DNA of 64,000 nucleotides, taken from the NCBI RefSeq assembly GCF_006517815.1, contig NZ_CP041198.1, positions 3,906,001 through 3,970,000 of the forward strand, written 5' to 3'. Positions 42,238-51,588 of the stretch are shown here, in pieces (the first letter of the stretch is position 1; the number at the start of each line of letters is the position of its first letter). The translations under genes and the position numbers were made by a program. The notes under the pieces were generated by a model. The model worked only from the letters and a program-made list of their open reading frames with translations. It made no database searches and had not been told where the DNA came from. The DNA comes from Pseudarthrobacter sp. NIBRBAC000502770. Its GTDB lineage: Bacteria; Actinomycetota; Actinomycetes; Actinomycetales; Micrococcaceae.

Positions 42238-43068
42238 GTGAGCCTGCCTTTCTTTGAGCACCCGGACGACGCCGGGCGGCAGCTTCCCATCGGGATGGCA
42301 CACCGGGGATTCTCGGCTGAGGGCCTGGAAAACTCGATGGCCGCGTTCCGCGCCGGCGTCGAACTCGGTTTCCGGTACCTCGAAACGGACGTGCACACCA
42401 CCGCGGACGGCGTGCTGCTGCTGTTCCATGACGAAACCCTGGACCGCGTCACCGACGGCAAGGGCAGGGTGGCTGAACTCCCCGCTGCGGACGTGGCCAA
42501 GGCCCGGATCAACGGCCGGGAACCCATCCCCACATTCGAGGAACTGGTTTCCCAGCTTCCTGACGCGCGGCTGAACCTGGACGTGAAGGACTGGAGTTCA
42601 GTCCGGAGCACTGCTGCCGCGATCGAGCGGCACCAGGTACACCACCGCGTGCTGGTCACAAGTTTCTCGGACCGGCGGCGGCGGGCGGTACTCAAGCTGC
42701 TCAGCCAGCCGGTGGCCTCCTCCGCCGGGGTGGCCTCGAATGCCTTGTTCACACTGCTGGGTCCCATACTTCCCCGGCCGGTATTCCACCGGCTGATGCG
42801 CAGGGTCCTCCGGGACGTGCACGCCTTGCAGGTGCCCGTCCGCTACGGGCGGGTTCCCGTTGTCACCCCGGGCTTCATCCGGCGCGCGCATGACCTGGAC
42901 CTGGTGGTGCACGTGTGGACCATCAACGATGCGGGCGAAATGCACCGCCTTCTCCAGCTGGGCGTGGACGGCATTGTGACGGACCGGGCGGACCTGCTCC
43001 GCGACGTGCTGCGCGCCCGCGGCCAGTGGCCCACCGGGGATGATGGGCCGCCGGCGTCCGCCGGCTAG
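42238..43068 (+). CDS. Glycerophosphodiester phosphodiesterase family protein
   Basis: A 276-residue GDPD. MAHRGFSAEGLENS carries the first catalytic His, LETDVHTTADGVLLLFHDETLDR the metal ligands and second His, and LNLDVKD another ligand. VVHVWTINDAGEMHRLLQLGVDGIVTDRADL is the typical end. It lacks a signal peptide, so it is cytoplasmic and would split glycerophosphodiesters to glycerol-3-phosphate and an alcohol. The start is GTG after GGAGG. Confidence 0.9.
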   Translation: MSLPFFEHPDDAGRQLPIGMAHRGFSAEGLENSMAAFRAGVELGFRYLETDVHTTADGVLLLFHDETLDRVTDGKGRVAELPAADVAKARINGREPIPTFEELVSQLPDARLNLDVKDWSSVRSTAAAIERHQVHHRVLVTSFSDRRRRAVLKLLSQPVASSAGVASNALFTLLGPILPRPVFHRLMRRVLRDVHALQVPVRYGRVPVVTPGFIRRAHDLDLVVHVWTINDAGEMHRLLQLGVDGIVTDRADLLRDVLRARGQWPTGDDGPPASAG

Positions 43069-43256
43069 GCCCGGTCCTGTTCGGTGGGTGCCTTCTGCTG
43101 CCCGGCCTCCATCGCATTTGCGGGGGAGTGCCGCCGGGAGAGACGCCGCCGGCGGAGGGCCAGATGAGCAGGGACCAGGGCCACTCCGAATAAGGCCCGG
43201 ACCGTCAGTGGGGCGGTGGGCCTAACGCCCGCTGCCCCACCTGCCCTGAAGTGGTT

Positions 43257-44321
43257 TCAGGAAGACTCAGCGCGCCGGGGAACGGCCCGTGGTTCCGACT
43301 GGCCCGCCAGCTGGCGCTCCAGTCCGTCCACGTCGAGGCGCGTATTCCAGCTGGCCCAGTCCTTTGGCCGCACCGACGGCCGGCCCAGCAGGTACCCCTG
43401 CCCGGCACTGATGCCCAGCTCGGTGAGGACCTTGAGCTCACCCACGGTTTCGATGCCCTCGGCCACCAGGATGATGCCGATCTGGTCCGTGAAGTCCACC
43501 AGGCAGGCAGCCAGTGCCCGCTGCAGTCCGTCCTTGTCGACGTCGCCGATCACGTTCCGGCCCACCTTGAGGAAGTCGGGCTTCAGGTGGATCATGCGGC
43601 TCAGCGCGCCAGCTCCCGTGTGGGTGTCATCGACCGCGATGCGCAGCCCTTTTTCCCGCAGCGGATTGATGGCGGACAGGAACTGCAGGTACTCCTCTTC
43701 CGGAATGTCCTCGGTCAGTTCCAGGACCACCCGGTGGATGGGAAGATCGATGTGGTCGAACAGTTCCGGCAGCCGCGGATCCATGCAGGACGTGGGCGAA
43801 ATGTTGAGGGACACGTACAGGTTCCCGGGCAGGTCCCGCGCGGCCGCCGCTGCGGATCCCAGGGCCGAGAACTCCAGGTTGGCACCCAGGCCCACGGCGG
43901 CGGCCTCGGCAAACCACAATTCGGCGGCCGCGCCGTCATCGCTGACGAACCGGGAGAGCGCTTCGGCGCCCACCACCGCTTTTCCTGCCAGCCCGTAGAT
44001 CGGCTGGAATGCGGTCATCAGCATCTGGTTTTCGAGCAGCGCGCTGATCCGGGAGGTACTGCGGATCGCGTCAAGCTGTTCCGCGAAATGAGGCGGAAGC
44101 GCCGGCGGCGTGAGGCGCATCTCCCTTGCAGTATCCAGGGTTTCCACCATGTTGGCGTCGCTGCGCCGGGTCTCGAGGAGATACTCCAGCAGGGCCCGCT
44201 CGGGCACGCCGGGATTCTCATCGAGGCTGTTGCTCAGCCGCTGCCGGACCGCGGCTCCCGCAGGATCCGTATCCGCCAGCACGGCGGCGATAATTCCCCA
44301 TGCCTGTACCCGAACCGACAT
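43257..44321 (-). CDS. EAL-domain protein (c-di-GMP phosphodiesterase)
   Basis: A 354-residue protein with an uncharacterised N-terminal region of about 100 residues and an EAL domain. The catalytic set is present: EALSRF, SLNISP (Asn), LELTED, VDDTHTGAG, FLKVGRN (Lys) and VAEGIET, ending QGYLLGRP. The loop normally reading DDFGTGYSS is changed to DDTHTGAGA, which may lower activity or alter dimer contacts. It likely hydrolyses c-di-GMP. It belongs to a minus-strand signalling cluster with a GGDEF-EAL protein. The flanking gaps 43069-43256 and 44322-44491 hold no gene I can support. Confidence 0.87.
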   Translation of the reverse strand: MSVRVQAWGIIAAVLADTDPAGAAVRQRLSNSLDENPGVPERALLEYLLETRRSDANMVETLDTAREMRLTPPALPPHFAEQLDAIRSTSRISALLENQMLMTAFQPIYGLAGKAVVGAEALSRFVSDDGAAAELWFAEAAAVGLGANLEFSALGSAAAAARDLPGNLYVSLNISPTSCMDPRLPELFDHIDLPIHRVVLELTEDIPEEEYLQFLSAINPLREKGLRIAVDDTHTGAGALSRMIHLKPDFLKVGRNVIGDVDKDGLQRALAACLVDFTDQIGIILVAEGIETVGELKVLTELGISAGQGYLLGRPSVRPKDWASWNTRLDVDGLERQLAGQSEPRAVPRRAESS

Positions 44322-44491
44322 TAGCAACGCCCCCAGTTGACGAAGTAATGACCCGATGGCCCAAAAATTTTCAAATGTCCAAACGCCTTATAAAAGAACG
44401 GTGCTGCCAACCTGATTTTCGAGGCGGCGAAAAAGCAGACACCGCACGCTGATCGTATAACGGCGGCCGGAAAAGCGCAGTAGTTTTTGCG

Positions 44492-46042
44492 TTACTGGTT
44501 AGCGCTTTCCTGCTGGTCAGCCAGCAGTTCCGGAATCTGTTCCGGGGGAACGGGGCGGCTGAAGTAGTAACCCTGGGCGCTGCGGCAGCCCAGGCCGCGC
44601 AGTATCTCGGCCTGGTCCGCCGTTTCCACGCCCTCCCACACAGCTTCGAGCCCGCATGCCCGCACCAGTTGCAGGACGGCCGCCACCAGGGCGGGCTGGT
44701 TGGGATCGCTCTCGAGCCCGGTGATCAGCGACCGGTCCACCTTGACCCGGTCCACCGGCAGCCGGCGAAGGTAGCTGATGGAAGAGTAGCCGGTCCCGAA
44801 GTCGTCGATTTCGATGCCCACGCCCAGGCCGCGGAGCCCTCCCAGCGAATACCGGTCCAGCTCATTGCCTTTGACGATTGCCACTTCGGTCAGCTCCAGG
44901 ACAACCTGTTCGGGCCTGACGCCGGTCTCCTTGAGGGTGTTGCGCACGTCCTCGATGAACTGAAGGCTCTGCAGGTCGGTGGCGGAGATGTTGATGCGAA
45001 CGGAGAACCTGCTGTCCACCAGGGAGGCATCAATCCAGGCCCGCAGCTGCCTGACGGCGGCCTTGAGGACCCAGAGGCCCAGTTCCGAGATCAGGCCTGC
45101 CTCCTCGGCGAGGGGGATGAATTCGTCCGGCATGATGAAGCCCCGGGTGGGGTGGTTCCACCGGACCAGCGCCTCCACGCCCTCGATCCGGCCGGTGCCA
45201 AGCTCCACCACAGGCTGGTAGTGGAGCGTCAGGGCATCGTTCTTGATGGCGGCGCGCAGGTCATCCACCAGCTGGCTGCGGAGCCTGCGCATCAGCAGCA
45301 GCGCCGGCTCGAACCGGTGCAGCTTGTTTTGGCCTTCGGCTTTGGAGGCGTACATGGCGACGTCCGCCTCCATCAGCATGTCCTCCGGGCTTTGGCCCTC
45401 GCTGCCGACGCTGAGGCCGATGCTGGCACCGCAGCGCACGCTCCGGCCGGGGAGCTCAATGGGATCGTTCAGGGACGCCAGGATGCGGTGCGCCACGATG
45501 GCTGCCTGGTCTGCCGACGCCGACGGCATGACAATGGCGAATTCGTCACCGCCCAGGCGGGCGACGACGTCGGACGCCCGCACCGCGTTCCGCAGCCTTT
45601 CGCCCACGGTCATCAGGACCTGGTCGCCGGCGGTGTGCCCCAGGCTGTCGTTGATGGACTTGAACGCGTCCAAGTCCATCAGCAGGATGGCCGGCCCCTC
45701 CTGCACGCGCTCGGCGTCCGCCGTGGCCGGAGCTTCCAGTGCGGTGCGGAGGGACTCAAGGAGGGCAGACCTGTTGGCCAGCCCGGTCAGCGGGTCCTGC
45801 ATGGCCATCTTCTGCATCTCGAGGTGCGCCTCGTGCAGGAGCTGGGTCCGGACCTGGACCCGCTGCTCGAGTTCCTCGTAGATGACCTGCAGGTCCTCGG
45901 CCAGCAGGTTGGTGCCCATGATGATCGCATCGAGTTCGTCCCGGGCCGGTGAGACCTCTATCCGGGACGTGAGGTCGCCTGAGGCAAGCTTGACGATGCC
46001 TTCGAGCAGCTGGGAGAGCCGGGGGTCGTCATTGGCAAACAT
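44492..46042 (-). CDS. GGDEF-EAL dual c-di-GMP enzyme
   Basis: A 516-residue protein. A HAMP-like coiled-coil start (LLEGIVKLASGDLTSRIEV) precedes a GGDEF domain with intact GGDEF at 164-168 and an RASD inhibitory site just upstream. An EAL domain with EALVRW, INISATD, LELTEV, DDFGTGYSS, VKVDRS and EGVET follows. Both active sites look complete, so it could make or degrade c-di-GMP. It lacks a membrane segment. The next gene upstream in the unit, only 20 bp away, is a histidine kinase. Confidence 0.9.
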   Translation of the reverse strand: MFANDDPRLSQLLEGIVKLASGDLTSRIEVSPARDELDAIIMGTNLLAEDLQVIYEELEQRVQVRTQLLHEAHLEMQKMAMQDPLTGLANRSALLESLRTALEAPATADAERVQEGPAILLMDLDAFKSINDSLGHTAGDQVLMTVGERLRNAVRASDVVARLGGDEFAIVMPSASADQAAIVAHRILASLNDPIELPGRSVRCGASIGLSVGSEGQSPEDMLMEADVAMYASKAEGQNKLHRFEPALLLMRRLRSQLVDDLRAAIKNDALTLHYQPVVELGTGRIEGVEALVRWNHPTRGFIMPDEFIPLAEEAGLISELGLWVLKAAVRQLRAWIDASLVDSRFSVRINISATDLQSLQFIEDVRNTLKETGVRPEQVVLELTEVAIVKGNELDRYSLGGLRGLGVGIEIDDFGTGYSSISYLRRLPVDRVKVDRSLITGLESDPNQPALVAAVLQLVRACGLEAVWEGVETADQAEILRGLGCRSAQGYYFSRPVPPEQIPELLADQQESANQ

Positions 46043-46062
46043 GGCCAGTCCTCCTTTGACGC

Positions 46063-47706
46063 CTAATTGGCCTGGGCGCGGTCAGTGCCGAGGGGGAGGC
46101 TGACGGTGACGGTGGTCCCGATGCCCAGCGTGGAGGCGACGTCGATCCGGCCGCCGTGGCGGTCCACGATGTCCTTGGAGATTGCAAGGCCCAGCCCTGT
46201 TCCAGGGATGGCGCCGTTCATCGCGTTCGAAGCCCGGTAGAACCTGGTGAACACATGGTCGATTTCGTCACCCGAGATGCCTATGCCGGTATCGGCAATC
46301 CGCACGGTGGCCCACTTGGAGCCGTCCGCCGCGGCGAGGGATTCGCTGCCCACCTCGATCCGGCCGCCGCTGGGCGTGAATTTGATGGCATTCGACACGA
46401 GGTTGGTGAATACCTGCTGCAGCTGCACCTCGTCGGCCAGGATCTCCGGGTCCTCCGGAACCGGGTCCACGTCGATGGTGACGTTCTGGAGTGTCGCCAG
46501 CGGCCGGAGCGCCGCGGCCACCAGGTCCAGGGTGCGTCCCAGGCGCACCGGCGCCAGGTGCATTTCGGTGGTGTCCAGGCCGCCGCGGGAGACGCTGAGC
46601 ATGTCCTCGATGAGTGTCCGGAGCCGTTCGGTGTTGCGGACCACGATGTCCAGCATTTGGTGGACTTCCCTGGACACCGGGTGCTCGGTGCTCTCCTGGA
46701 TCATGTCCAGGTACGCCATGATCGAGGTCAGCGGGGTGCGCAGCTCGTGGTTCACCGTGGCCAGGAAATCCGTCTTCGCTTTGTCGAGGTCCCGCAGCTG
46801 CTTGACCACCTGCTGCTGGCTGCTGATCAGGTGGCTTTGGATGAGCCCGTAGGCGGCGTTGCCGGCCACGTGCTGGATCAGCCCCAGCTCGGCGCTGGAC
46901 CAGGTCCGGGGCCGGTCCATCATGGCGATCCAGATGATGCCCAGGGAAGAGTTGCCTTCTCCGATGGGCACCGCCAGCGTGGAGGCTGCTCCGGCGATGG
47001 CCCGGGCGGGCTTTTCCGTGGCACGGGACTCGGGTTCCGTTCCATCCGCGGAGAGTGTTTCTGCGCCGGCCCACAGGGCATCTGCCGCGGCCCGCGCCTC
47101 GTCCTCGCCGGGAAGTGCGCCCTCGGGCAGCTCCACCAGTCCCTGCCTGTGCCATTTGGCAGTGATTACCGGGACGCGGGGGTCCTCGAAGGTGGAAAGG
47201 ACCACATGGTCGGCCTTGAAGGTCCGGCCGAAGCCGGAGATCACGTGGTTGGCGATCTCCTGGGGATCGTTGGTGGCGCGTACTGCGGCAGAAACCTCGC
47301 GCAGCTGCTCGCGGAGGCCCTCGGCCACCTGCCGGGAGGAACGCCGCCGGGTGACCTGCTCGATGAGGACGGAGGCGCGGTGCACCAGCTCTTTGGGCTC
47401 CGGCGGTTTGGTGATGCAGTCGTGGATGCCGGCCCGGGTGGCCGCCGCGATCTCCTGCGGATTGTCCAGATCCACCATGACCAGGACGGGCGCCGCGGAC
47501 TGGACAGAGGCCAGGAGCGCATCGGCCACGACGACGGAGGGCTGGCCCGCGTCCAGCAGGGCGGCCAGGCCGGCGGCGTCGGAGGCCTCCAGGACGCCGT
47601 ACCCGGCATCACGCAGCGCCTGGGCATTGCGGGCCAGCCGGCGGGCGTTGGGATCAGCGACAACGGCGGTACGGGCCAGGTGCACGCCACTCGGCACAGC
47701 CGTCAC
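46063..47706 (-). CDS. Hybrid sensor histidine kinase (receiver-like, GAF, HisKA, HATPase)
   Basis: A 547-residue soluble kinase. Residues 1-115 form a degenerate receiver with D62 and K100 but a weak acidic pocket. A GAF-like domain (about 140-295) follows. H320 in VNHELRTPLTS is the phosphorylated histidine. N (NLVSNAIKFTPSGG), G1 (DTGIGIS), F and G2 (GTGLGLAI) boxes form the ATPase. It is co-transcribed with the GGDEF-EAL gene, so it probably feeds into c-di-GMP control. No canonical response regulator is next to it. Confidence 0.9.
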   Translation of the reverse strand: MTAVPSGVHLARTAVVADPNARRLARNAQALRDAGYGVLEASDAAGLAALLDAGQPSVVVADALLASVQSAAPVLVMVDLDNPQEIAAATRAGIHDCITKPPEPKELVHRASVLIEQVTRRRSSRQVAEGLREQLREVSAAVRATNDPQEIANHVISGFGRTFKADHVVLSTFEDPRVPVITAKWHRQGLVELPEGALPGEDEARAAADALWAGAETLSADGTEPESRATEKPARAIAGAASTLAVPIGEGNSSLGIIWIAMMDRPRTWSSAELGLIQHVAGNAAYGLIQSHLISSQQQVVKQLRDLDKAKTDFLATVNHELRTPLTSIMAYLDMIQESTEHPVSREVHQMLDIVVRNTERLRTLIEDMLSVSRGGLDTTEMHLAPVRLGRTLDLVAAALRPLATLQNVTIDVDPVPEDPEILADEVQLQQVFTNLVSNAIKFTPSGGRIEVGSESLAAADGSKWATVRIADTGIGISGDEIDHVFTRFYRASNAMNGAIPGTGLGLAISKDIVDRHGGRIDVASTLGIGTTVTVSLPLGTDRAQAN

Positions 47707-47875
47707 AGTGATCCCTTCCTCCCAGTTGAGTACATTCTAGGGGGACGCGGGCCGCGCCGGTCCAGAGCGCGAGGCCCCGGCGTTGCACGCCGCATACCGT
47801 GCCGCGTCGGGAAAGGCGCGCCGTAATGTGGCTGAAGCAACGCCGGCTCCCGGGCAGGGAACATATATTTGAGCC

Positions 47876-48700
47876 GTGTCCTCCCCAACGAAGTCGCCGC
47901 GGTCCGTCCTGCAGAAGTACCTGATGATCCCCAAGCTGGTCAGGTTGTCCAGGGGCGCGCCGAAGGACAGGCATAAAGCGTGGGACGCATATTGGGCACG
48001 CATCACGGCCACCGGACCGGGCGGGGAGGTCCTGTGGGATTCGGGGAGCGACCACGAGTTCCTGGGCTACAAGGACAGTCTCCTGCAGTACCTGGACCCC
48101 GCCCTTCCCGTTGTGGACACCGGCTGCGGCCATGGCAGCTTTACCCGTGCGCTGGCGGAGGTCTTTCCGCGCGTGGTGGGGGTGGATGTCTCCCCGCACG
48201 CCGTTGCCAGGGCCCGGGCGGAGTCCGCCGGACACTGCAACACGGCCTTTGAAGCACGCGACATGACGGCGGAAGGGGCCGGGGCGGCCCTGGCGGAGTC
48301 CATCAACGCGGGCGGTGACGGCGCCAACGCCTTCATCCGCGGCGTCCTGCACGTCCTGGCCCCGGCCCATCAGGTGGCCCTCGTCGAGAACCTCCGGCTC
48401 CTGGCGGGCCGCCGCGGCACCGTCTTCATGGCGGAGACCAACTTCCAGGGGAACCCGGTGGAGTATGTGTCCCACCTTGGGGCAACCACCCGGGGCATCC
48501 CGGCGCCGCTGGAACTGGCCATCCGGGGACTGCCCATGCCAGGGCACTTTGGTCCCGAAGAGCGGGAACGTGCGTTCCCGGCGTCGGCCTGGGAACTCCT
48601 GGAAGACGGCCATACGGCGATCGAAACCAACCCCGTGACCGGCGTACCCGGCCAGGACCGGGTGCCGGGGTACTACGCAGTGGTCCGCCCCCGCCGGTAG
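47876..48700 (+). CDS. Class I SAM-dependent methyltransferase
   Basis: A 274-residue protein with the SAM-binding motif VVDTGCGHGSFTRAL near residue 80, then VVGVDVSPHAVARARAES as motif II. The start is GTG at 47876. After the Rossmann core comes a region with MAETNFQGNPVEYV and a C-terminal YYAVVRPRR. The substrate is unknown; no neighbour helps, since it lies between the divergent kinase and a hypothetical gene. Confidence 0.8.
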   Translation: MSSPTKSPRSVLQKYLMIPKLVRLSRGAPKDRHKAWDAYWARITATGPGGEVLWDSGSDHEFLGYKDSLLQYLDPALPVVDTGCGHGSFTRALAEVFPRVVGVDVSPHAVARARAESAGHCNTAFEARDMTAEGAGAALAESINAGGDGANAFIRGVLHVLAPAHQVALVENLRLLAGRRGTVFMAETNFQGNPVEYVSHLGATTRGIPAPLELAIRGLPMPGHFGPEERERAFPASAWELLEDGHTAIETNPVTGVPGQDRVPGYYAVVRPRR

Positions 48701-49074
48701 CCCGGCCACCCACGTCCCCGGGCCGTCGGGTACGGAAATGCCGCAATGCCCGCAGCCGGCACGAAAAGATCCCTCCCCTCCCCTTGACAGGGACGCGAAC
48801 CGGAGGCTTGCTGGTAAGTAGACTTACTAGTTGTCCGGGGGAAAGGATGGCCACGCCGGCTGGGAGGAATGGTTGGACACCTTCGGCTCCCGGAACTGAA
48901 TTGAATTTCATCAACCAGGAACAGCGCAGCGACGGCGCCCCTCCAACTTCTTCCGGGCTGGAAGACCCCAGCCGGAAAAGCGCCCGAGCCGCAACCGCGC
49001 CCCAGCGTTCTGGCGGCGCCGGACACCCCCCGGCGCCCCGGCCGGCCGCCAGCGCAAGACCCACAGGAACGATC
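48701..49074. other. 374-bp intergenic region with inverted repeat
   Basis: No coding region is convincing here. It contains GTAAGT-AG-ACTTAC at 48814-48827, an exact 6-bp inverted repeat that could be an operator, and a TTGACA at 48784. A related TAAGTnnACT string is found before the gene at 52918. Confidence 0.5.
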
Positions 49075-49527
49075 ATGAGCAACCTCATCCCATCCGGAGA
49101 CCTTCGCCGGATGCTGCTGCCTCCCACCTACGGGCGGCACGTCACGTCAGCCACCGAATTCACCATCCTGTCCGTGGAAGTCTGGGCCTCGGGCCTGGTG
49201 GTAAACATCCACCTTCCCTCAGGGGACTCGCCGGAACCCCGGCTGATGCTCCAGGACCACTTCGGTACCAAATACGCGCTGCAGGACTCCGCCACGGTTG
49301 GCACGCGCAACCTGCAGGTTTTCGCGCCCTCCGTGCCGCCCGGCACCAGGAGCCTGACCATCAGGGCGGCTGACGACGCCGACAGCCGGCCCGTGGTGAC
49401 CTTCGCGGTGCCCCTCATGGCCGTGCGGGAAGAACGGCCGGACCTGGCGCCCCCACCCCGGGAGGCCGAAGCCTCCACCGACGGTGACGACGAGTCCTAC
49501 CAGCCCGACCTCCGCCGCCCTGCCTGA
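49075..49527 (+). CDS. Hypothetical protein, 150 residues
   Basis: No family is recognised. The ATG at 49075 begins MSNLIPSGDLRRMLLPPTYGRHV; the in-frame stretch further upstream has low-complexity composition and is probably not translated. The middle is beta-rich (VWASGLVVNIHLPSG, LMLQDHFGTKYALQD, LQVFAPSVPPGTRSLTIRAAD), resembling an immunoglobulin-like sandwich. The C-terminal 30 residues are acidic and disordered. It is followed 19 bp later by an SDR gene. Confidence 0.6.
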   Translation: MSNLIPSGDLRRMLLPPTYGRHVTSATEFTILSVEVWASGLVVNIHLPSGDSPEPRLMLQDHFGTKYALQDSATVGTRNLQVFAPSVPPGTRSLTIRAADDADSRPVVTFAVPLMAVREERPDLAPPPREAEASTDGDDESYQPDLRRPA

Positions 49528-49546
49528 CCCACCGAAAGGCCCCGCC

Positions 49547-50356
49547 ATGCCGGATACCAGCAACTTCACACCCACCACCGCAATCGTCACCGCTTCCGAC
49601 TCTGGCATCGGCAAGGCCACAGCCGTGGCGCTGGCCCGGGCCGGGATGGACGTGGGCGTCACCTGGCATACGGACAAGGCGGGTGCCGAGGAAACCGCCG
49701 AGGAAATCCGCGGCCTGGGGCGCAAGGCCGTGGTGCGGCAACTGGACACGAGGGAATTCCGTGCCGCGGCGGCCGTCGTTGATGATCTCGCCGGGGAACT
49801 GGGGGGCCTGGACGTCTTCGTGAACAACGCGGGCACGGGTGCGAACACCAGGTTCCTGGACATGGGAATCGACGAGTGGATGCGGATCCTGGACACGAAC
49901 CTCAACGGGGCCTTTGCCTGCCTGCAGTCCGCCGCGCGCCGAATGGTCACGGCAGGAAAGGGAGGGCGGCTGGTGGCCGTGTCCAGCGTCCATGAGTTCC
50001 AGCCCCGCGTTGGCTCCTCCGCCTACGACGCGTCCAAGCATGGCCTGGGCGGCCTCATGAAGACCCTGGCCCTGGAGCTGGGGCAGTATGGCATTACTGC
50101 CAACACGGTGGCCCCGGGCGAGATCGCCACCCCCATGACGGGGCAGGAGGACCAGGATCCGACGACGACGGAGCGCCCGGGGGTGCCACTCGGCCGGCCG
50201 GGCCACGCGAGGGAGATCGCCGACGTCATCGCCTTCCTCGCCTCGCCGGCCTCAAGCTATGTAACGGGTGCTGCCTGGGTGGTCGATGGCGGAATGCTGC
50301 AGATGGGTCCGCAGGCGGGTTCGCACCTCAGGGGCAACGAATGGCGTGAGGGGTAG
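49547..50356 (+). CDS. SDR-family oxidoreductase (glucose dehydrogenase-like)
   Basis: A 269-residue classical SDR. TASDSGIGKATA is the cofactor motif, NNAGTGANTRF the central strand, SSVHEF has the catalytic Ser, and YDASKHG supplies Tyr and Lys. The C-terminus has SSYVTGAAWVVDGGM. It would use NAD(P) to oxidise or reduce an alcohol or sugar. The ATG at 49547 is preceded by GAAAGG. It is in tandem with the preceding hypothetical gene. Confidence 0.87.
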   Translation: MPDTSNFTPTTAIVTASDSGIGKATAVALARAGMDVGVTWHTDKAGAEETAEEIRGLGRKAVVRQLDTREFRAAAAVVDDLAGELGGLDVFVNNAGTGANTRFLDMGIDEWMRILDTNLNGAFACLQSAARRMVTAGKGGRLVAVSSVHEFQPRVGSSAYDASKHGLGGLMKTLALELGQYGITANTVAPGEIATPMTGQEDQDPTTTERPGVPLGRPGHAREIADVIAFLASPASSYVTGAAWVVDGGMLQMGPQAGSHLRGNEWREG

Positions 50357-50394
50357 GCGGCCCCGGCACACTGGAAGTCCGCATCCTGAATCAG

Positions 50395-50417
50395 GCAAGC
50401 GCTTTCCCAGCGCTTGC
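50395..50417. promoter_or_regulatory. 9-bp inverted repeat before glycerate kinase
   Basis: GCAAGCGCT (50395-50403) and AGCGCTTGC (50409-50417) are exact reverse complements around TTCCC, ending 16 bp before the kinase start. AAGCGCTT resembles the core of many LacI-family operators, so repression by a LacI-type protein is possible. An attenuating hairpin is the alternative. Confidence 0.5.
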
Positions 50418-50433
50418 TGGCATGATGGAGCGC

Positions 50434-51558
50434 ATGCGCATTCTCATTGCTCCGGATAAGTTCAAGGGGTCCCTGACGGCAGCCGAGGCGGCCGCATTTA
50501 TCGCCGAGGGAGCTCTCCGGGTGTACCCGGACGCCGTCGCCACCCAGTTCCCCATTGCCGACGGCGGCGAGGGCACCCTGGAGGCTGCGGTGGCGGCTGG
50601 CTACGAGGAGCGGCTGAACGCCGTGGTGGGCCCCATCCTCGCTCCGCTCGGGGCTGCGTGGGCCATCCATAAGGGCGGTGACGGCACGGTCACCGCCGTG
50701 ATCGAGACCGCCCAGGCATCCGGCTTGGCGGACATGGAACCAACCCCGGCGAATGCGTTGCGTGCCCACAGCTACGGTTGCGGACAGCTCATTGCCGCGG
50801 CCCTCGACGCCGGTGCCACCGAGATCGTCCTGGGCCTGGGCGGATCCGCCATGACGGACGGCGGCAGCGGCGCCCTCCGCGCCCTGGGCCTGAAACCCCT
50901 GGACGCGGCCGGCAATGTGGTGCCCCTGGGCGGCGGTTCGCTGGGCGACGTCGCAACCCTGGACACGACGGGACTGGACCCGCGCCTGACCGCCACCACC
51001 TTTCGCATCGCCGTCGACGTCCGCAATCCGCTGTACGGGCCGTCCGGGGCTGCGCACGTCTTCGCCCCGCAAAAGGGTGCGGACCAGGATGCAGTGGAAA
51101 TGCTCGACGCCGGGCTGCGCAACTGGGCGTCGGTGCTGCGCGAAGCTACGGGCCGGGACGTGAACGTCCCCGGCGCGGGCGCCGCCGGCGGCTTCCCGGC
51201 GTCGTTCCTTGCCTTCACTGATGCCTCGCTGGAAGGCGGTTTTGCGCTGGTGGCCGGGCTGACCGGCCTGGCCGGCCAGTTGGACCAGGCGGACCTGGTG
51301 ATTACCGGCGAGGGGTCCATGGACTCCCAGTCCCTGACCGGCAAGGCGCCGATCGCGCTCGCGGACGCGGCCCGGGAGCGTGGCATTCCCGTCATTGTGG
51401 TGGCCGGCAGGATCCTGGTGACGTTCGAGGACCTGGCCGGGCACGGAGTGGTCGCCGCGGCGCAGTTGCTGGACGTGGCATCCAGCCCCGAAGACGCCGT
51501 GGCAAACGCCGGCAAGTACCTGGCCTGGGCAACAAGCCAGGTGCTCGAGGGCGCCTGA
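50434..51558 (+). CDS. Glycerate kinase
   Basis: A 374-residue type II glycerate kinase (GarK/GlxK family) phosphorylating D-glycerate, most likely to 2-phosphoglycerate. The N-terminal LIAPDKFKGSLTA, PIADGGEGTLEAA and GLGGSAMTDGGSGALRALG are the family motifs, and DLVITGEGSMDSQSL is near the C-terminus. Three in-frame ATGs occur (50422, 50425, 50434); the last gives the usual MRILIAPDKF start. It would complete a hydroxypyruvate/tartronate semialdehyde route with the Hyi-like protein at 10450, though they are distant. Confidence 0.9.
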   Translation: MRILIAPDKFKGSLTAAEAAAFIAEGALRVYPDAVATQFPIADGGEGTLEAAVAAGYEERLNAVVGPILAPLGAAWAIHKGGDGTVTAVIETAQASGLADMEPTPANALRAHSYGCGQLIAAALDAGATEIVLGLGGSAMTDGGSGALRALGLKPLDAAGNVVPLGGGSLGDVATLDTTGLDPRLTATTFRIAVDVRNPLYGPSGAAHVFAPQKGADQDAVEMLDAGLRNWASVLREATGRDVNVPGAGAAGGFPASFLAFTDASLEGGFALVAGLTGLAGQLDQADLVITGEGSMDSQSLTGKAPIALADAARERGIPVIVVAGRILVTFEDLAGHGVVAAAQLLDVASSPEDAVANAGKYLAWATSQVLEGA

Positions 51559-51573
51559 CCGGCGGCGTGGAGG

Positions 51574-51588
51574 GGCGCCTCAGGCGCC
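51574..51588. terminator. Short palindrome at convergent gene ends
   Basis: GGCGCCT-C-AGGCGCC is a 7-bp inverted repeat between the glycerate kinase stop and the last codons of the DUF6766 gene. The loop is too short for an ideal hairpin, but it sits where a bidirectional terminator is expected. Confidence 0.35.

Noticed and set aside
48784..49074. A 97-codon extension of the 49075 hypothetical protein
   Set aside because: Composition is low-complexity (Pro/Ala/Ser) and lacks a good ribosome site; the region also holds promoter-like elements and an inverted repeat.
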